A stretch of 64,000 nucleotides of DNA from Erythrobacter sp. F6033. Lineage in GTDB: Bacteria; Pseudomonadota; Alphaproteobacteria; Sphingomonadales; Sphingomonadaceae. The stretch spans positions 2,356,001 through 2,420,000 of the forward strand of contig NZ_JALKAZ010000001.1 in the NCBI RefSeq assembly GCF_023016005.1, in the 5' to 3' direction. Made by a program: the position numbers and the translations under genes. The notes below the pieces were generated by a model. That model was given only the letters and a program-made list of their open reading frames with translations. It was not told where the DNA came from and did not search any database. Positions 17,874 through 27,326 of the stretch are shown in pieces. The number at the start of each line of letters is the position of its first letter. The first letter of the stretch is position 1.

Positions 17874-19343
17874 ATGAAAAAACCACACCTGATCAGCGCC
17901 CTTGCCCTCGTGCTGGGCGCCCTCGCCTTCACGCCCAGCGCGGCGCACGCTGCGCCTTATGAAGAAGCCATCACCTTTGAGGCGCGCAGCGGCGAGAGCG
18001 TGGAGGCCTTTCAAGGCACGTTGACCGTGCCGATGAACCGCAGCGATCCGGCAAGCGGCACCACAGAGCTCACTTATGTACGCTTCCCGGCGACGACCGA
18101 CACGCCCGGCAGTCCGATCGTCTATCTATCAGGCGGCCCCGGCGGCTCTGGAATTGGCACCGCGACAGGACCGCGTTTCCCGCTGTTCATGGCGATGCGC
18201 CAGCACGGCGATGTGATCGCATTTGACCAGCGCGGCACCGGCCAATCTCAACAACCAGAACGCTGCACGTCCAGCGTAACAATCGGTGAAATGGAGCGGA
18301 TCAACGACGCAGACCATGCCATGCGCTATCGGCTGGCGGTGCGTGAATGCGCGGGGCGCTGGGCTGAGCAAGGCGTTGATCTGCGCGGTTTCAGCACGGC
18401 CGAAAGCGCGCAGGACCTTTCTGACCTCCGACAGCATCTTGGGGCGGATCAAATTTCGCTGTGGTCGATTTCCTATGGCAGCCACTTGGCGCTGGCGGCG
18501 CTGGCCGCAATTCCGGACGAGCTCGACCGCGTGATCATGGCAGCGACCGAGGGCCTTGACCAAACGGTGAAACTGCCATCTCGCACACTCAGCTATTTTG
18601 AGCGCCTGCAGGCCGCCGTTGATCAGCAGCCTGAAGCAGCCCAGCTCTACCCCGACATTTTGGGCCTGATCAGCCGCGTTCACGCCAAGCTAGACGCGGA
18701 ACCGATGACGGTCACCGTGCCGAAGCGTGATGGAACGACCTACGACATCCTCCTGCAAAAAAGGCATTTGCAGCAATTTGCGGGCGGAATGATTTCCGAT
18801 CCGCAATTCGCGGCTGTGATGCTGATGATGTACCGGCAGCTTGAAGAGGGCGATCCGACTTTGATCACCTTTGTTTTGCAGCGTTTCTGGACCCCGGATG
18901 AGCCGATTACATTGTCGGCCATGTCAATGGCGATGGACCGCGCATCAGGCATCACGCCCGCCCGGCTTAAAGCGTTTGAACAGCAGACCGCGGCCTCTCC
19001 CGTGGGAGCTTATCTGAACTTTCCGATGCCGCAGATCCTTGGCGAGCTACAAGAGATCGACGCGGGTCCCGATTTTCGCGATGGCCCATTCGGGGACACG
19101 CCGGTCCTGATGTTAACCGGAACTTTGGACGGCAGAACCTATCCCGAGGGGCATGCCGAGGCGACCGCAGGGTTGAGCAATGTCGAGCAGATCATTGTCG
19201 AGAACGCAGGCCACAATCTGTTCATGACGTCACCGCAAGTTGGCGAGGCGATGCATACCTTTATGCGCGGCGGAGTGGCGAGGTCAGGTCGAATATTTGT
19301 CGAAGCCCCAGATTTTTCAAAGCTGCCTGAGCTCGGGGAGTGA
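17874..19343 (+). CDS. Periplasmic alpha/beta-hydrolase (S33/TAP-like peptidase)
   Basis: A 489-residue protein with a signal peptide (cleavage after AHAA, about residue 27). The oxyanion loop YLSGGPGGSG (84-93) and RGTGQS are those of the proline iminopeptidase/tripeptidyl aminopeptidase family S33. The nucleophile elbow reads WSISYGSH, with S200 as the likely nucleophile and a serine in place of the first glycine of GxSxG. The C-terminal TAP-like segment has an acid (LTGTLDGRTYPEGH) and a histidine (ENAGHNLF). It probably trims peptides from their N terminus in the periplasm. It is divergent from the LytTR gene and has no obvious operon partner. Confidence 0.88.
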   Translation: MKKPHLISALALVLGALAFTPSAAHAAPYEEAITFEARSGESVEAFQGTLTVPMNRSDPASGTTELTYVRFPATTDTPGSPIVYLSGGPGGSGIGTATGPRFPLFMAMRQHGDVIAFDQRGTGQSQQPERCTSSVTIGEMERINDADHAMRYRLAVRECAGRWAEQGVDLRGFSTAESAQDLSDLRQHLGADQISLWSISYGSHLALAALAAIPDELDRVIMAATEGLDQTVKLPSRTLSYFERLQAAVDQQPEAAQLYPDILGLISRVHAKLDAEPMTVTVPKRDGTTYDILLQKRHLQQFAGGMISDPQFAAVMLMMYRQLEEGDPTLITFVLQRFWTPDEPITLSAMSMAMDRASGITPARLKAFEQQTAASPVGAYLNFPMPQILGELQEIDAGPDFRDGPFGDTPVLMLTGTLDGRTYPEGHAEATAGLSNVEQIIVENAGHNLFMTSPQVGEAMHTFMRGGVARSGRIFVEAPDFSKLPELGE

Positions 19344-19542
19344 CCGCTTTTGGCATTGGTAAACCGATGGGGGATACTCCGCACGCAGCCCAGCTTCGGC
19401 CTCACCTTCGCAGGTAAAGCCGCCCCTTTTTATGTGCGGCAATCGACCAAGATTAAAGCGCACAGAAAACGCTAGACCAACCTACGGCCTAAAACGCATT
19501 AGACTGCGCATGCTGCCTTCACTTTGACGCCGGTGTTTTCGG

Positions 19543-20361
19543 CTACCGTGTTCTCGGGCCGGGTGAGAGCACGTAGAACTCAAACTCCCTAACGCCCGAA
19601 CGAAAGAACGGCTGTGCTTCGCGGTACTTTTCTGTTTGCTGAAGCGCGCGAAGACTATCGGGATTGTCCCATTCCACCAGAGTCAGCTGTCCGGGCGCAC
19701 CACCTTGAAATGCGTGAGTTTCGAATGTCGGAGCGATCATCTTGTACATGAACCGTCCACCAGCCCTGCCCACATCGTCTTCAATAATTTCAAAGTACCG
19801 CGCATAGTCCTTTGAACGGTCTGGGTTCAGCCACGCAATCGCCAGTGTATAGAACTTGTCGGGATCAAAACGCAGTGTCAGATCCTCTTCAAGTTCATCG
19901 GAGTAGATCCGAAGGTCATCCCAGCCCTTGGCTCTAAGTGACTTGATTTCAGGCCAATCAGGATGACTTGTGAATTGCCGCTCCGCATCAGAGCTCGGCC
20001 AAGAAAATACAGTCAATGAGGTAGCAGGGTATTCGCCAACAATAGCCCGATCAATGTTTAGCGTAACGTCACGCGATAACCCGAAGGACTCTGCCAATGG
20101 GAAGGCGCGGCGGTAATATTCTGCTACAGCCGCCTCACCGCCCTCGCGGTTGTCTGGAAAAACAAACGATATGCTTTGGCCTGCCTTGTATTCCAGAACC
20201 GTGGCGGCAGACGGTTCTGCTGTCCCTTCCGAGTTGGCAATCGTGGCGGCGCGATTGCTATCCGCAGTCAAAGGCTGCTGCGCACAGGATGCACCTACCA
20301 AGCAGAAAAGACCGATAGCAAGCATTCGTGGGCAGCTTCGCTGACACTGGTTCTGGAGCAC
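19543..20361 (-). CDS. Lipoprotein with two alpha/beta-barrel (DUF1330-like) repeats
   Basis: I choose the GTG at 20361, which has AAGGTG six bases upstream; the frame is open to 20400. The product, 272 residues, begins with a basic n-region and a lipobox (CLVGASC), so it is likely an outer membrane or periplasmic lipoprotein. Two similar halves, each with an FSWPSSDAERQF-type or VEWDNPDSLRAL-type segment followed by a short helix, suggest tandem ferredoxin-like dimeric alpha/beta barrels of the DUF1330/EthD kind. No catalytic residues can be assigned. It is divergent from a LysR gene that may regulate it. Confidence 0.65.
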   Translation of the reverse strand: MLQNQCQRSCPRMLAIGLFCLVGASCAQQPLTADSNRAATIANSEGTAEPSAATVLEYKAGQSISFVFPDNREGGEAAVAEYYRRAFPLAESFGLSRDVTLNIDRAIVGEYPATSLTVFSWPSSDAERQFTSHPDWPEIKSLRAKGWDDLRIYSDELEEDLTLRFDPDKFYTLAIAWLNPDRSKDYARYFEIIEDDVGRAGGRFMYKMIAPTFETHAFQGGAPGQLTLVEWDNPDSLRALQQTEKYREAQPFFRSGVREFEFYVLSPGPRTR

Positions 20362-20388
20362 TAAATTCACCTTCAATCGAATTGCATG

Positions 20389-20401
20389 AGTGCTAGGCAC
20401 T
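20389..20401. promoter_or_regulatory. Short dyad in lipoprotein/LysR intergenic region
   Basis: AGTGC-TAG-GCACT has perfect 5-base arms. It lies in the 102-base gap between the divergent lipoprotein and LysR genes. LysR proteins bind short dyads around T-N11-A, so it is a candidate site; it is too short to be sure. Confidence 0.3.
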
Positions 20402-20463
20402 AACAGGTTTCGACCCGAATATTTGGATAGACATCCTCCACCATTGGTGCAAAATCACACCAC

Positions 20464-21351
20464 ATGATGAATTGGGATGATTATCGTCTGGTGCTCGCCA
20501 TGGCCCGGGCGGGCTCGATAAGAGGGGCGGCATCGCTGCTATCTGTCAACCATGCCACCGTATCTCGGCGCCTAGCTCAGTTGGGTGATGCCATTGGCGA
20601 CCCGGTGTTTGAACGGGTCGCTGGGGGCTATCGACCCACGCTTCTTGGCAATGAATTGGTCGCCGCAGCCGAAAAGATGGAACTTGTATCTACAGAGGCG
20701 GAGAGGCGATCGCGCGCTTTGTCGAGCGACCTAAGGGGGCCGGTAAAATTATCCATCCCGGAAGTAATCGGCCGCCACCTTCTGCTTGATGACCTGAATG
20801 AATTGGTGGCGGAATATCCAGATATCGAACTGACGATCGATGTGTCTTATGACTTTGCCGACCTCAATCGTTCACAGGCGGATATTGTTGTAAGGAACAC
20901 ACCTTCACCGCCCGATCATTTCGTGGGCAGGCGCTTGTTCCCCCTCGCTTTATGCCACTACTGCAAGCGTGGATATTTGGAGGCTGTGCCGGAGAATGAT
21001 CGTGTATGGCTGACGCGTTCGCGCGATACCGCTCATCTCGAGTGGATAGCTCGATCTCCCTTTCCCGATGCCGGCCTGGGCCCTGTGATCGAAGATATCG
21101 GTCTTCGTCACGAAGCCGCTGCGCGCGGTCAAGGGATGATTTTCGGAGCATGTTATATCGCGGATTCCGATCCGCGCATGATGCGTATTGCTGGAAGCAC
21201 GCCTGAGCCGCTTGCAGACTTATGGGTGCTCACACATCCCGACCTGAAAAAGGTACCGCGCATTTCGCAGACAATGAGCTTCCTATACGAACGACTGTCC
21301 CGGCATCGTGACCTTATTGAGGGGCGCTTGCCGCGCGACAACTCTCTCTAG
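20464..21351 (+). CDS. LysR-family transcriptional regulator
   Basis: A 295-residue protein with an N-terminal winged HTH (DYRLVLAMARAGSIRGAASLLSVNHATVSRRLAQLGDAIG, residues 6-45) and a LysR substrate-binding domain (about 90-290) containing the typical DIVVRN turn. Length is normal. It is divergent from the lipoprotein at 20361 and lies 114 bases upstream of a TonB-dependent receptor on the same strand. It might control either; the divergent gene is the classical target. Confidence 0.9.
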   Translation: MMNWDDYRLVLAMARAGSIRGAASLLSVNHATVSRRLAQLGDAIGDPVFERVAGGYRPTLLGNELVAAAEKMELVSTEAERRSRALSSDLRGPVKLSIPEVIGRHLLLDDLNELVAEYPDIELTIDVSYDFADLNRSQADIVVRNTPSPPDHFVGRRLFPLALCHYCKRGYLEAVPENDRVWLTRSRDTAHLEWIARSPFPDAGLGPVIEDIGLRHEAAARGQGMIFGACYIADSDPRMMRIAGSTPEPLADLWVLTHPDLKKVPRISQTMSFLYERLSRHRDLIEGRLPRDNSL

Positions 21352-21465
21352 CATTTATCCTCGCGGTGAGAAATCGCACCACCTTCAGCGCAAATCGAAC
21401 CATAGCTGAGATCAGCACACATGATAGCGGGCCACCTTTCTTGTCCTCCATAAAGGTGCTGCCTA

Positions 21466-23541
21466 ATGAATTCTCTAAAAGCGCGCATTGCGCGAACGCT
21501 GTCCCATATCGCAATTGCGAGTTGCGTGGCGTGCTCGCCAGCCTACGCACAGGACGAAGCAGGATCCGCAACAACCGATCCCGTTGTCTATGATGAAGCG
21601 TATTTTGCGCCATTCGCACCGCGCACATCACTAGACATGGTGCGCCAAGTGCCCGGCTTTGCAATTGTGTTGGCCGATGATCGCAGAGGGCTGGGTCAGG
21701 GCGGCGCCAATGTGTTGATCGATGGGGAGCGCATTCCAGGAAAAGCTGAAGATGCGCTCGATGCTCTGTCACGTATTGCTGCTGCTGACGTTGCTCGCAT
21801 CGAGGTAATTGATGGTACGACACTCGGGATCTCCGGTCTTGTTGGGCAGGTAGTAAACGTGATCCGACGGCGCTCGGGCATAAGCGGCAGTTTCGGTTAT
21901 GAAGCCAGTGTCGGGACCGACGATGCGCCGCCGCAATTTGGCAAAGCAAACTTAGCCGTGAACGGAGGCACTGACCGACTATCTTGGTCCGTAGCATTGG
22001 CTCATGATCAGGTTCGCTCAAGACTGTTTGGCCAGGAAGTTGTCCGCGGCCCGGCCGGAAATTTGTTGGACTCGCGGATAGACGAGCAATTCTTCATTGG
22101 TGATCAACCGACGCTTTCTGGGAGCATCAAACGCACCGGGCCTGGCGGCGACATCCTCAATCTTAGCGCAGAACTACAGTTACTATCGTTCGAGTTTTCC
22201 GAGAATTCAGAACGGTTTGGCAGCGATGGTCTCCAAACTGCGCCAGATCGAACACGCAACTTGATCAGAGATGAGGGGCGTACGAAATACGAAATTGGAG
22301 GCGATTATGCATTTGACCTTGGCGAAGGTCGCTTCAAGCTCATTGGCCTTCATACCTCCGATGATACATTCCGCGCGCCCGCAGTTGTTACCAGTTTTTC
22401 CGATGTTAGCCCCGTCGCAGGAACCGAATTTCGGCGAGACGCCCGGGCCATTGAGAGCATTGCACGGGCAGAATACGCGTGGTCGGCGGGCCAGTCCAAT
22501 TGGGAGATTAGTGTAGAGGGGGCGCTCAATAGCTTGGACGTGGAAAACGCACTTGCAGTGCGTGATGCCAACGGCGCACTACAAAATATCGATTTTCCAG
22601 ACAGTAGCGTGAAGGAAGAGCGCGCCGAAGCGATCATCAACTATGCTCGCCCATTATCGCCAAACTTGTCGCTGCAGGCGGCATTGGGCGGAGAATACTC
22701 ACAGATTCAACAATCTGGCGCTGCCGATCTGACGCGTAGCTTTATACGTCCGAAAGGCTCGCTCGCGCTGGCATGGCGCGCGTCGCCGAACCTTGATGTA
22801 TCAACCAGCTTGGAACGTGAAGTCGGTCAATTGAACTTCTTCGATTTCATCGCTTCGGTTGATCCCAACAACGGTGATGACGTCGGGACCAATCCGAACC
22901 TCCGCCCGCCACAAAGCTGGGTCTTGGATGTGGAAGCAACGCGGGCGCTCGGTAAAGCGGGTAACATCACGCTACGCGCCTACAGAGAATGGATCAGCGA
23001 CATCGTTGATCAGGTACCCATCGGCGCTGATGGAGAAGCCCCCGGCAACATCGATACCGCGAGCCGTTATGGTCTTGAATGGACCAGCACAATTTTGGGC
23101 GATGCAGTCGGTATTCCCGGAGCCAGACTGAACACGACGCTTGCCTTAGAGCGCAGCAGAGTCATCGATCCCCTGACAGGCGCGAGACGCGAGATAACTC
23201 GCAACCGCCAACGACGACTGAAAATCGATTTCCGTCACGACATCCCGCGCAGTGATATAGCCTGGGGTGCAAGCTGGCAGAATGATCGCGATGCGGCGAT
23301 AGTCAGGTTAGATAGTGTTTTCCGCGAAACGCGCACTCCGGGCCATGCTGAGCTATTTGTCGAGCACAAGAACTTCATGGGCCTCACCGTTCGAGCTGCA
23401 GCCGTAAATGTGCTTGATGATAAGAGAGCAGGTGAGCGGCGGGTGTTTAACGGCCGCAGAACTGACCCGCTGGCATTCAGCGAAAGCAGGATGCTGGGAG
23501 AAGGGCTAATTTTCCGGCTGCGCATCGAAGGAAGTTTTTGA
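21466..23541 (+). CDS. TonB-dependent outer membrane receptor
   Basis: A 691-residue protein with a signal peptide (SPAYAQ, about residue 28) and an AAGGTG Shine-Dalgarno. The plug (about 45-145) reads RTSLDMVRQVPGFAIV, GGANVLIDGERIPGK and RIEVIDGTTLGISGLVGQVVNVI. A beta-barrel follows to the C-terminal phenylalanine (LRIEGSF), the outer membrane assembly signal. I do not see an STN signalling domain. The barrel is on the short side for this class, and the plug type (ALSRI...IEVIDG) is common in Caulobacter and sphingomonad receptors of unknown ligand. The LysR gene upstream is a possible regulator. Confidence 0.88.
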   Translation: MNSLKARIARTLSHIAIASCVACSPAYAQDEAGSATTDPVVYDEAYFAPFAPRTSLDMVRQVPGFAIVLADDRRGLGQGGANVLIDGERIPGKAEDALDALSRIAAADVARIEVIDGTTLGISGLVGQVVNVIRRRSGISGSFGYEASVGTDDAPPQFGKANLAVNGGTDRLSWSVALAHDQVRSRLFGQEVVRGPAGNLLDSRIDEQFFIGDQPTLSGSIKRTGPGGDILNLSAELQLLSFEFSENSERFGSDGLQTAPDRTRNLIRDEGRTKYEIGGDYAFDLGEGRFKLIGLHTSDDTFRAPAVVTSFSDVSPVAGTEFRRDARAIESIARAEYAWSAGQSNWEISVEGALNSLDVENALAVRDANGALQNIDFPDSSVKEERAEAIINYARPLSPNLSLQAALGGEYSQIQQSGAADLTRSFIRPKGSLALAWRASPNLDVSTSLEREVGQLNFFDFIASVDPNNGDDVGTNPNLRPPQSWVLDVEATRALGKAGNITLRAYREWISDIVDQVPIGADGEAPGNIDTASRYGLEWTSTILGDAVGIPGARLNTTLALERSRVIDPLTGARREITRNRQRRLKIDFRHDIPRSDIAWGASWQNDRDAAIVRLDSVFRETRTPGHAELFVEHKNFMGLTVRAAAVNVLDDKRAGERRVFNGRRTDPLAFSESRMLGEGLIFRLRIEGSF

Positions 23542-23775
23542 GGCATGGATGCGTGGAGCCAGACCCTGAATGCAGTTGCCTAGTGCACTTCGTTGACAAC
23601 TGCGACATCTTTGACTTCAAAATCCGGATTGTCGTTTTCAGGATCGCAGATCTTGGATGGCAACGTCTACGCGTGCAGCGCAAACCAGCTGACCGGAGTG
23701 ACAACGATCAAAACATCAAGTTTCATGTCATTTGGTAACATCGAAGCTGATAAGTCATGCGCGGGTCAGTGCTAA

Positions 23776-25932
23776 CTAGAACACTCGCCGAGCCATCCGC
23801 GCTAGCTGAGTTGCTGCCCATTGTGCGAATGAGCGTCCTTCAGTGCGAATTTGCACCGTTCCGGGAATGAGTTGAATCTGATAGCCATCTCCTCTCACCG
23901 CACCTTTCTCCGCAATCATACGGACACGGTAAAGCGCCTCTCTTGGAGCAAGCTCCTCGCCACTCTTATCGACAGCGATAGGCCCGCCATTGGTCGAGGC
24001 GAGAATAGGCTGTTCGAGCCGAGCAACCGCGCTGGATGACAGCTCAACCAGCTTTGCTGAGCGGGAGGGCCCGCCCGCATCCGACGCAACAAATGTGCCG
24101 AGCGCACCTTGCTCCAGCCGCCAAATCTCGTCTTCGGGTACATAAGCCTGAACATCGTAGTCGCTGGGCGTGACGACATGAGCGAGGACCTCTTCGCCGC
24201 TGATCCATCTGCCGACATGGATGTCTGGAGTCAGCCCCGACACAATTCCTGCGCTGGCAGCCCTTAGGATGAGCTTGTCCGCGCGCCGCTCCAATCCACT
24301 CAGCTTGTTGCGCTCGCGGGCCAGCTCCCGCTCGATCACGGCACGGTTTGACCGATCCCGGTCGTCTGACCCAGATCGGCCCATTTGCAGTTCCAGTTGA
24401 GCGATACGCACTTTAGTCGATGCAGCCTCTGCCCGTAGTTCAGGCGCTTCGAGCTCGATGATCGGGTCCCCTGCTGCAACGCGCTGACCATTGGCGGTAA
24501 TCACATTGACGACGCGCGCGGGCTCTCCCGAGACAATCGGAGCAGCACCAACAGGCGTTAAGACTGCATAGCCATCGACGTGCCTATCAAGCGGCAGGAA
24601 CGCTGCGATCAACAATCCGCCGAGCACCCAGAGCCATGCTTTGCCGCGGCGGGAGCTGACTATCTGCTCTCGCAATCCGTTCCATTCGCGCAATTCCGCG
24701 TAAACGGGCCGCCCGATAAACACTGCCAATTCAACGACAGCCAGGATCAGACCCAGCGGCTGAAAGAACAGATTGTAGACGAGGATCGCAATGCCGGTGA
24801 ACAGAAACAGCCGGTATATCCATGTGCCATAGGCATAGAGGATCATGCCATTGCGCATCTTGTCAGGCACCGCTTCTGGTGCGGGAGCGCCAAGAGAGAA
24901 CAGGACTTCGCGCATTTTCCATTTGCCCAGAGCAAAGGCACGCGGCTGCAGATTGGGGACGTTCAGGAAATCTGAGAGGACATAGTATCCGTCAAACCGC
25001 ATGAACGGATTGAGGTTGATCGCAAGGCTCATGATCCAGCTGGTCGTCGCAAGGATAAAGGCAACGCTGCGAGCTGTCCCGTCGGGCAAGAGTACCCACG
25101 CCATCGTCGCAACGCTGGCCACCATCAATTCGGTGGCGACACCTGCGCAATCAATCGCAAGCCGTTTTTTGCGCGACGTCAGCCGCCATGCCGATGTTGT
25201 GTCTGTGTAAAGGACAGGCATCATGACAAGGAAACTGACACCCATTGTAGGCACCCGGCAGCCATATCGGGTCGCGGTGTAGGCGTGGCCCAGCTCATGC
25301 AGGATTTTTACGAAGAACAGACCCGCGCCATAAGCGATCAGACCCTGCCAACTGAAGAAGTAGAGGAACGAGGCGATAAACGCATCCCACTGGCGAGAAA
25401 CCAGAAACAGGCTCGTTAGCGCCAAAACAACGAAGAACACGAGACTGTAGAACGACCAAAGTGGCCGCACAGCATCTATGGTGCGATCAAGAAAGCGCGC
25501 GGGCTTCACCAGCGGAATGCGGATGAACAGGTAATTGTCGAGCAGCCATTTCCACGCCGCTTTTTTGTTGCTGGTGCTCTGCTCCATAAAGGCGGCAACA
25601 CTGTCTCGGCCGACCGGACCAACGGTCAGTCCGTTGGTCGCGGCGAATTCAATCACAGAGTTGAGCGCTTCATTCGCATCATCGGCACTCAATCCGCGCC
25701 GCTCCAGATCTGGGCCGATCCGCACCAACTTCCCGCTCGCCCAATGGGAGAAGATGATGAATTCCACCCGCCCCAGTTGAAAGAAAGCATGGCGGACGGG
25801 GTCGAACAATGTCCAGCTCGGGGCGCCGTTGATGAGCGGTGCACCAGGCTCAATTCGCAGCTCCTGCCGCAAAGCAGGAAGCGGAGGCGGAGAGGCCGCT
25901 GGCAGGTCAATCAGGATCGCTGCGGCGGTCAT
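23776..25932 (-). CDS. PqqD-like / M50 site-2 protease / HlyD fusion (putative export motor or adaptor)
   Basis: The start is ATG 25932, which overlaps the previous stop as ATGA; the protein is 718 residues. Three parts are visible. An N-terminal soluble part (about 20-105; SWTLFDPVRHAFFQLGRVEF...) looks like a PqqD/RRE winged helix. An M50 membrane metalloprotease core (about 150-440, multiple helices) has HELGH at 212-216 and the third-ligand motif NPFMRFDG at 308-315. A HlyD-type lipoyl/coiled-coil adaptor (about 450-700) follows: APIVSGEPARVVNVITANGQRVAAGDPI, ARERNKLSGLERR, ASAGIVSGL. It is the last gene of the cluster that begins with the giant adhesin at 44705. Such proteins are annotated elsewhere as putative peptide zinc metalloproteases. 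A role in processing or energising export of the giant protein is inference. Confidence 0.85.
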   Translation of the reverse strand: MTAAAILIDLPAASPPPLPALRQELRIEPGAPLINGAPSWTLFDPVRHAFFQLGRVEFIIFSHWASGKLVRIGPDLERRGLSADDANEALNSVIEFAATNGLTVGPVGRDSVAAFMEQSTSNKKAAWKWLLDNYLFIRIPLVKPARFLDRTIDAVRPLWSFYSLVFFVVLALTSLFLVSRQWDAFIASFLYFFSWQGLIAYGAGLFFVKILHELGHAYTATRYGCRVPTMGVSFLVMMPVLYTDTTSAWRLTSRKKRLAIDCAGVATELMVASVATMAWVLLPDGTARSVAFILATTSWIMSLAINLNPFMRFDGYYVLSDFLNVPNLQPRAFALGKWKMREVLFSLGAPAPEAVPDKMRNGMILYAYGTWIYRLFLFTGIAILVYNLFFQPLGLILAVVELAVFIGRPVYAELREWNGLREQIVSSRRGKAWLWVLGGLLIAAFLPLDRHVDGYAVLTPVGAAPIVSGEPARVVNVITANGQRVAAGDPIIELEAPELRAEAASTKVRIAQLELQMGRSGSDDRDRSNRAVIERELARERNKLSGLERRADKLILRAASAGIVSGLTPDIHVGRWISGEEVLAHVVTPSDYDVQAYVPEDEIWRLEQGALGTFVASDAGGPSRSAKLVELSSSAVARLEQPILASTNGGPIAVDKSGEELAPREALYRVRMIAEKGAVRGDGYQIQLIPGTVQIRTEGRSFAQWAATQLARMARRVF

Positions 25933-27326
25933 AGTCCGATAAATTGGCGCAAAGCAGAGATCGGACGGCGCAGCAGCGAGTAGATGAGCGGCACCCATCG
26001 GCCATAGACCTGAGCGGTGCCACGTGACCCGATCCGCGGATTGTCACCGTCGAGTTTCGCCGTCAGTGCAAAGGCCAACGTCCCGTCTGGCGTTTGACGC
26101 GCCTGATAGCTCGCCGTGTCAAGCCGAGCGTCGATGGCCCATAGAGGCTGGGAATCCAGCCACATTTTGATCTTCGCGCCTTGCTCAAGCGACATTTGCT
26201 CTGCTGCAGGCAAATCAATCCGCATCATGATTTCATCCGGATTGACGATCTGCATGATTGGATCGCCTACATTCACCGCGCGACCTTCCCAATCGCGGCG
26301 ATCGCTAAACAACGCCATGCCATCTCGCTGTGCGGTGATGGCCGATTGCCCGGCCAGCTCCTTGGCATAGTCATATTCCGCCTGCGCGACCTCGACCTCT
26401 GCTTGCATGATCGCAATATCAGACGTTTCATCTTGCGCGCCAAAGGCCGAGCTGGTGGATCGCTCCAGCCGTGAACGTGCCACAGCGAGTTTTTCCTCGG
26501 CCAGTTCCAGCTCGTTTTCCAGCCTCACATCATCGAATTTTAGCAGCACCTGCCCAGCCTTGACCGGAGCGTTGGGCGTTACTTCGATTGAGGCAATCCG
26601 GCCCGAGAATGGCGCCGCGACAATATAGGGACGCTCTGCCACAATCTCTGCTGGAGCCAGCGCGGTAAGGCGAACCGGGAATAACAGAATAATCAGAATA
26701 GCCGCCGCGATCCATTTCTTCTTTGCAGTATCGATCACAGGCAGGCGGCGAACCGGTTTTCCGCCGCTCAGCGCCAGCCATGCATGTGCGGCTGTCTCAG
26801 CGATCCGCGCCGCCCGGTATTTCTCACCCTCGCGCAGAGGCTCTTCACGGGCGATCAAGAGTCCGCCAAACACGCCTCCATCTCTGCCAAGCAGCGGCTG
26901 CCAATGGAGCTCTCGGTATGGATACTCATCCATCGCCTCACCAGAGTGGAGGCTGCCAGCGCGGAAAGCGTGGGCCTTTCCCAGACCATGCTTATCAGCC
27001 AGCGCTTCGACCGACTTTTCGAGCACATGGATGAGTGGTGCATGCCGATCCACCGTTGCAAGGGACGATGCGCATCGGACTTCAAAACCCTGCCCGATCC
27101 GCGATTGGAGCAGCACAAATGCTTGCCCGTAAGGCAGAACCTGTCGCGCTTCGTTTGCGACAAAGTACTGAAGTTCCTGAACCGTTTCCTGACGGCGGAT
27201 GTCCGCCTCGAATTGGAGCAAAGCCGCTAATTTCGCGGCATCCGGCGTCCCGCCTTTGGCCGCAGGCGCAGCAATCGCGCTTACCGGAGGCTTCGCCTCT
27301 ACAGGCTCAGGACGGCTCGTTGCCAC
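25929..27326 (-). CDS. GAF-like / HlyD-type periplasmic adaptor fusion
   Basis: Start set at GTG 27326 (GAGG nine bases upstream), overlapping the preceding adaptor gene by 20 bases; a TTG at 27353 is an alternative. The protein has 465 residues. Residues about 40-185 look like a GAF-type sensor (LLQFEADIRRQETVQELQYF, VFGGLLIAREEPLREGE). A single transmembrane helix at 204-221 (WIAAAILIILLFPVRLTAL) leads to a HlyD region (VAAPFSGRIASIEVTPNAPVKAGQVLLKFDD, a coiled coil, TAQRDGMALF). Topology would put GAF in the cytoplasm and HlyD in the periplasm. A cytoplasmic sensory domain on an adaptor is unusual, and suggests that the exporter is gated by, or recognises, something cytoplasmic. It is translationally coupled to the M50-HlyD gene. 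Confidence 0.85.
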   Translation of the reverse strand: MATSRPEPVEAKPPVSAIAAPAAKGGTPDAAKLAALLQFEADIRRQETVQELQYFVANEARQVLPYGQAFVLLQSRIGQGFEVRCASSLATVDRHAPLIHVLEKSVEALADKHGLGKAHAFRAGSLHSGEAMDEYPYRELHWQPLLGRDGGVFGGLLIAREEPLREGEKYRAARIAETAAHAWLALSGGKPVRRLPVIDTAKKKWIAAAILIILLFPVRLTALAPAEIVAERPYIVAAPFSGRIASIEVTPNAPVKAGQVLLKFDDVRLENELELAEEKLAVARSRLERSTSSAFGAQDETSDIAIMQAEVEVAQAEYDYAKELAGQSAITAQRDGMALFSDRRDWEGRAVNVGDPIMQIVNPDEIMMRIDLPAAEQMSLEQGAKIKMWLDSQPLWAIDARLDTASYQARQTPDGTLAFALTAKLDGDNPRIGSRGTAQVYGRWVPLIYSLLRRPISALRQFIGL

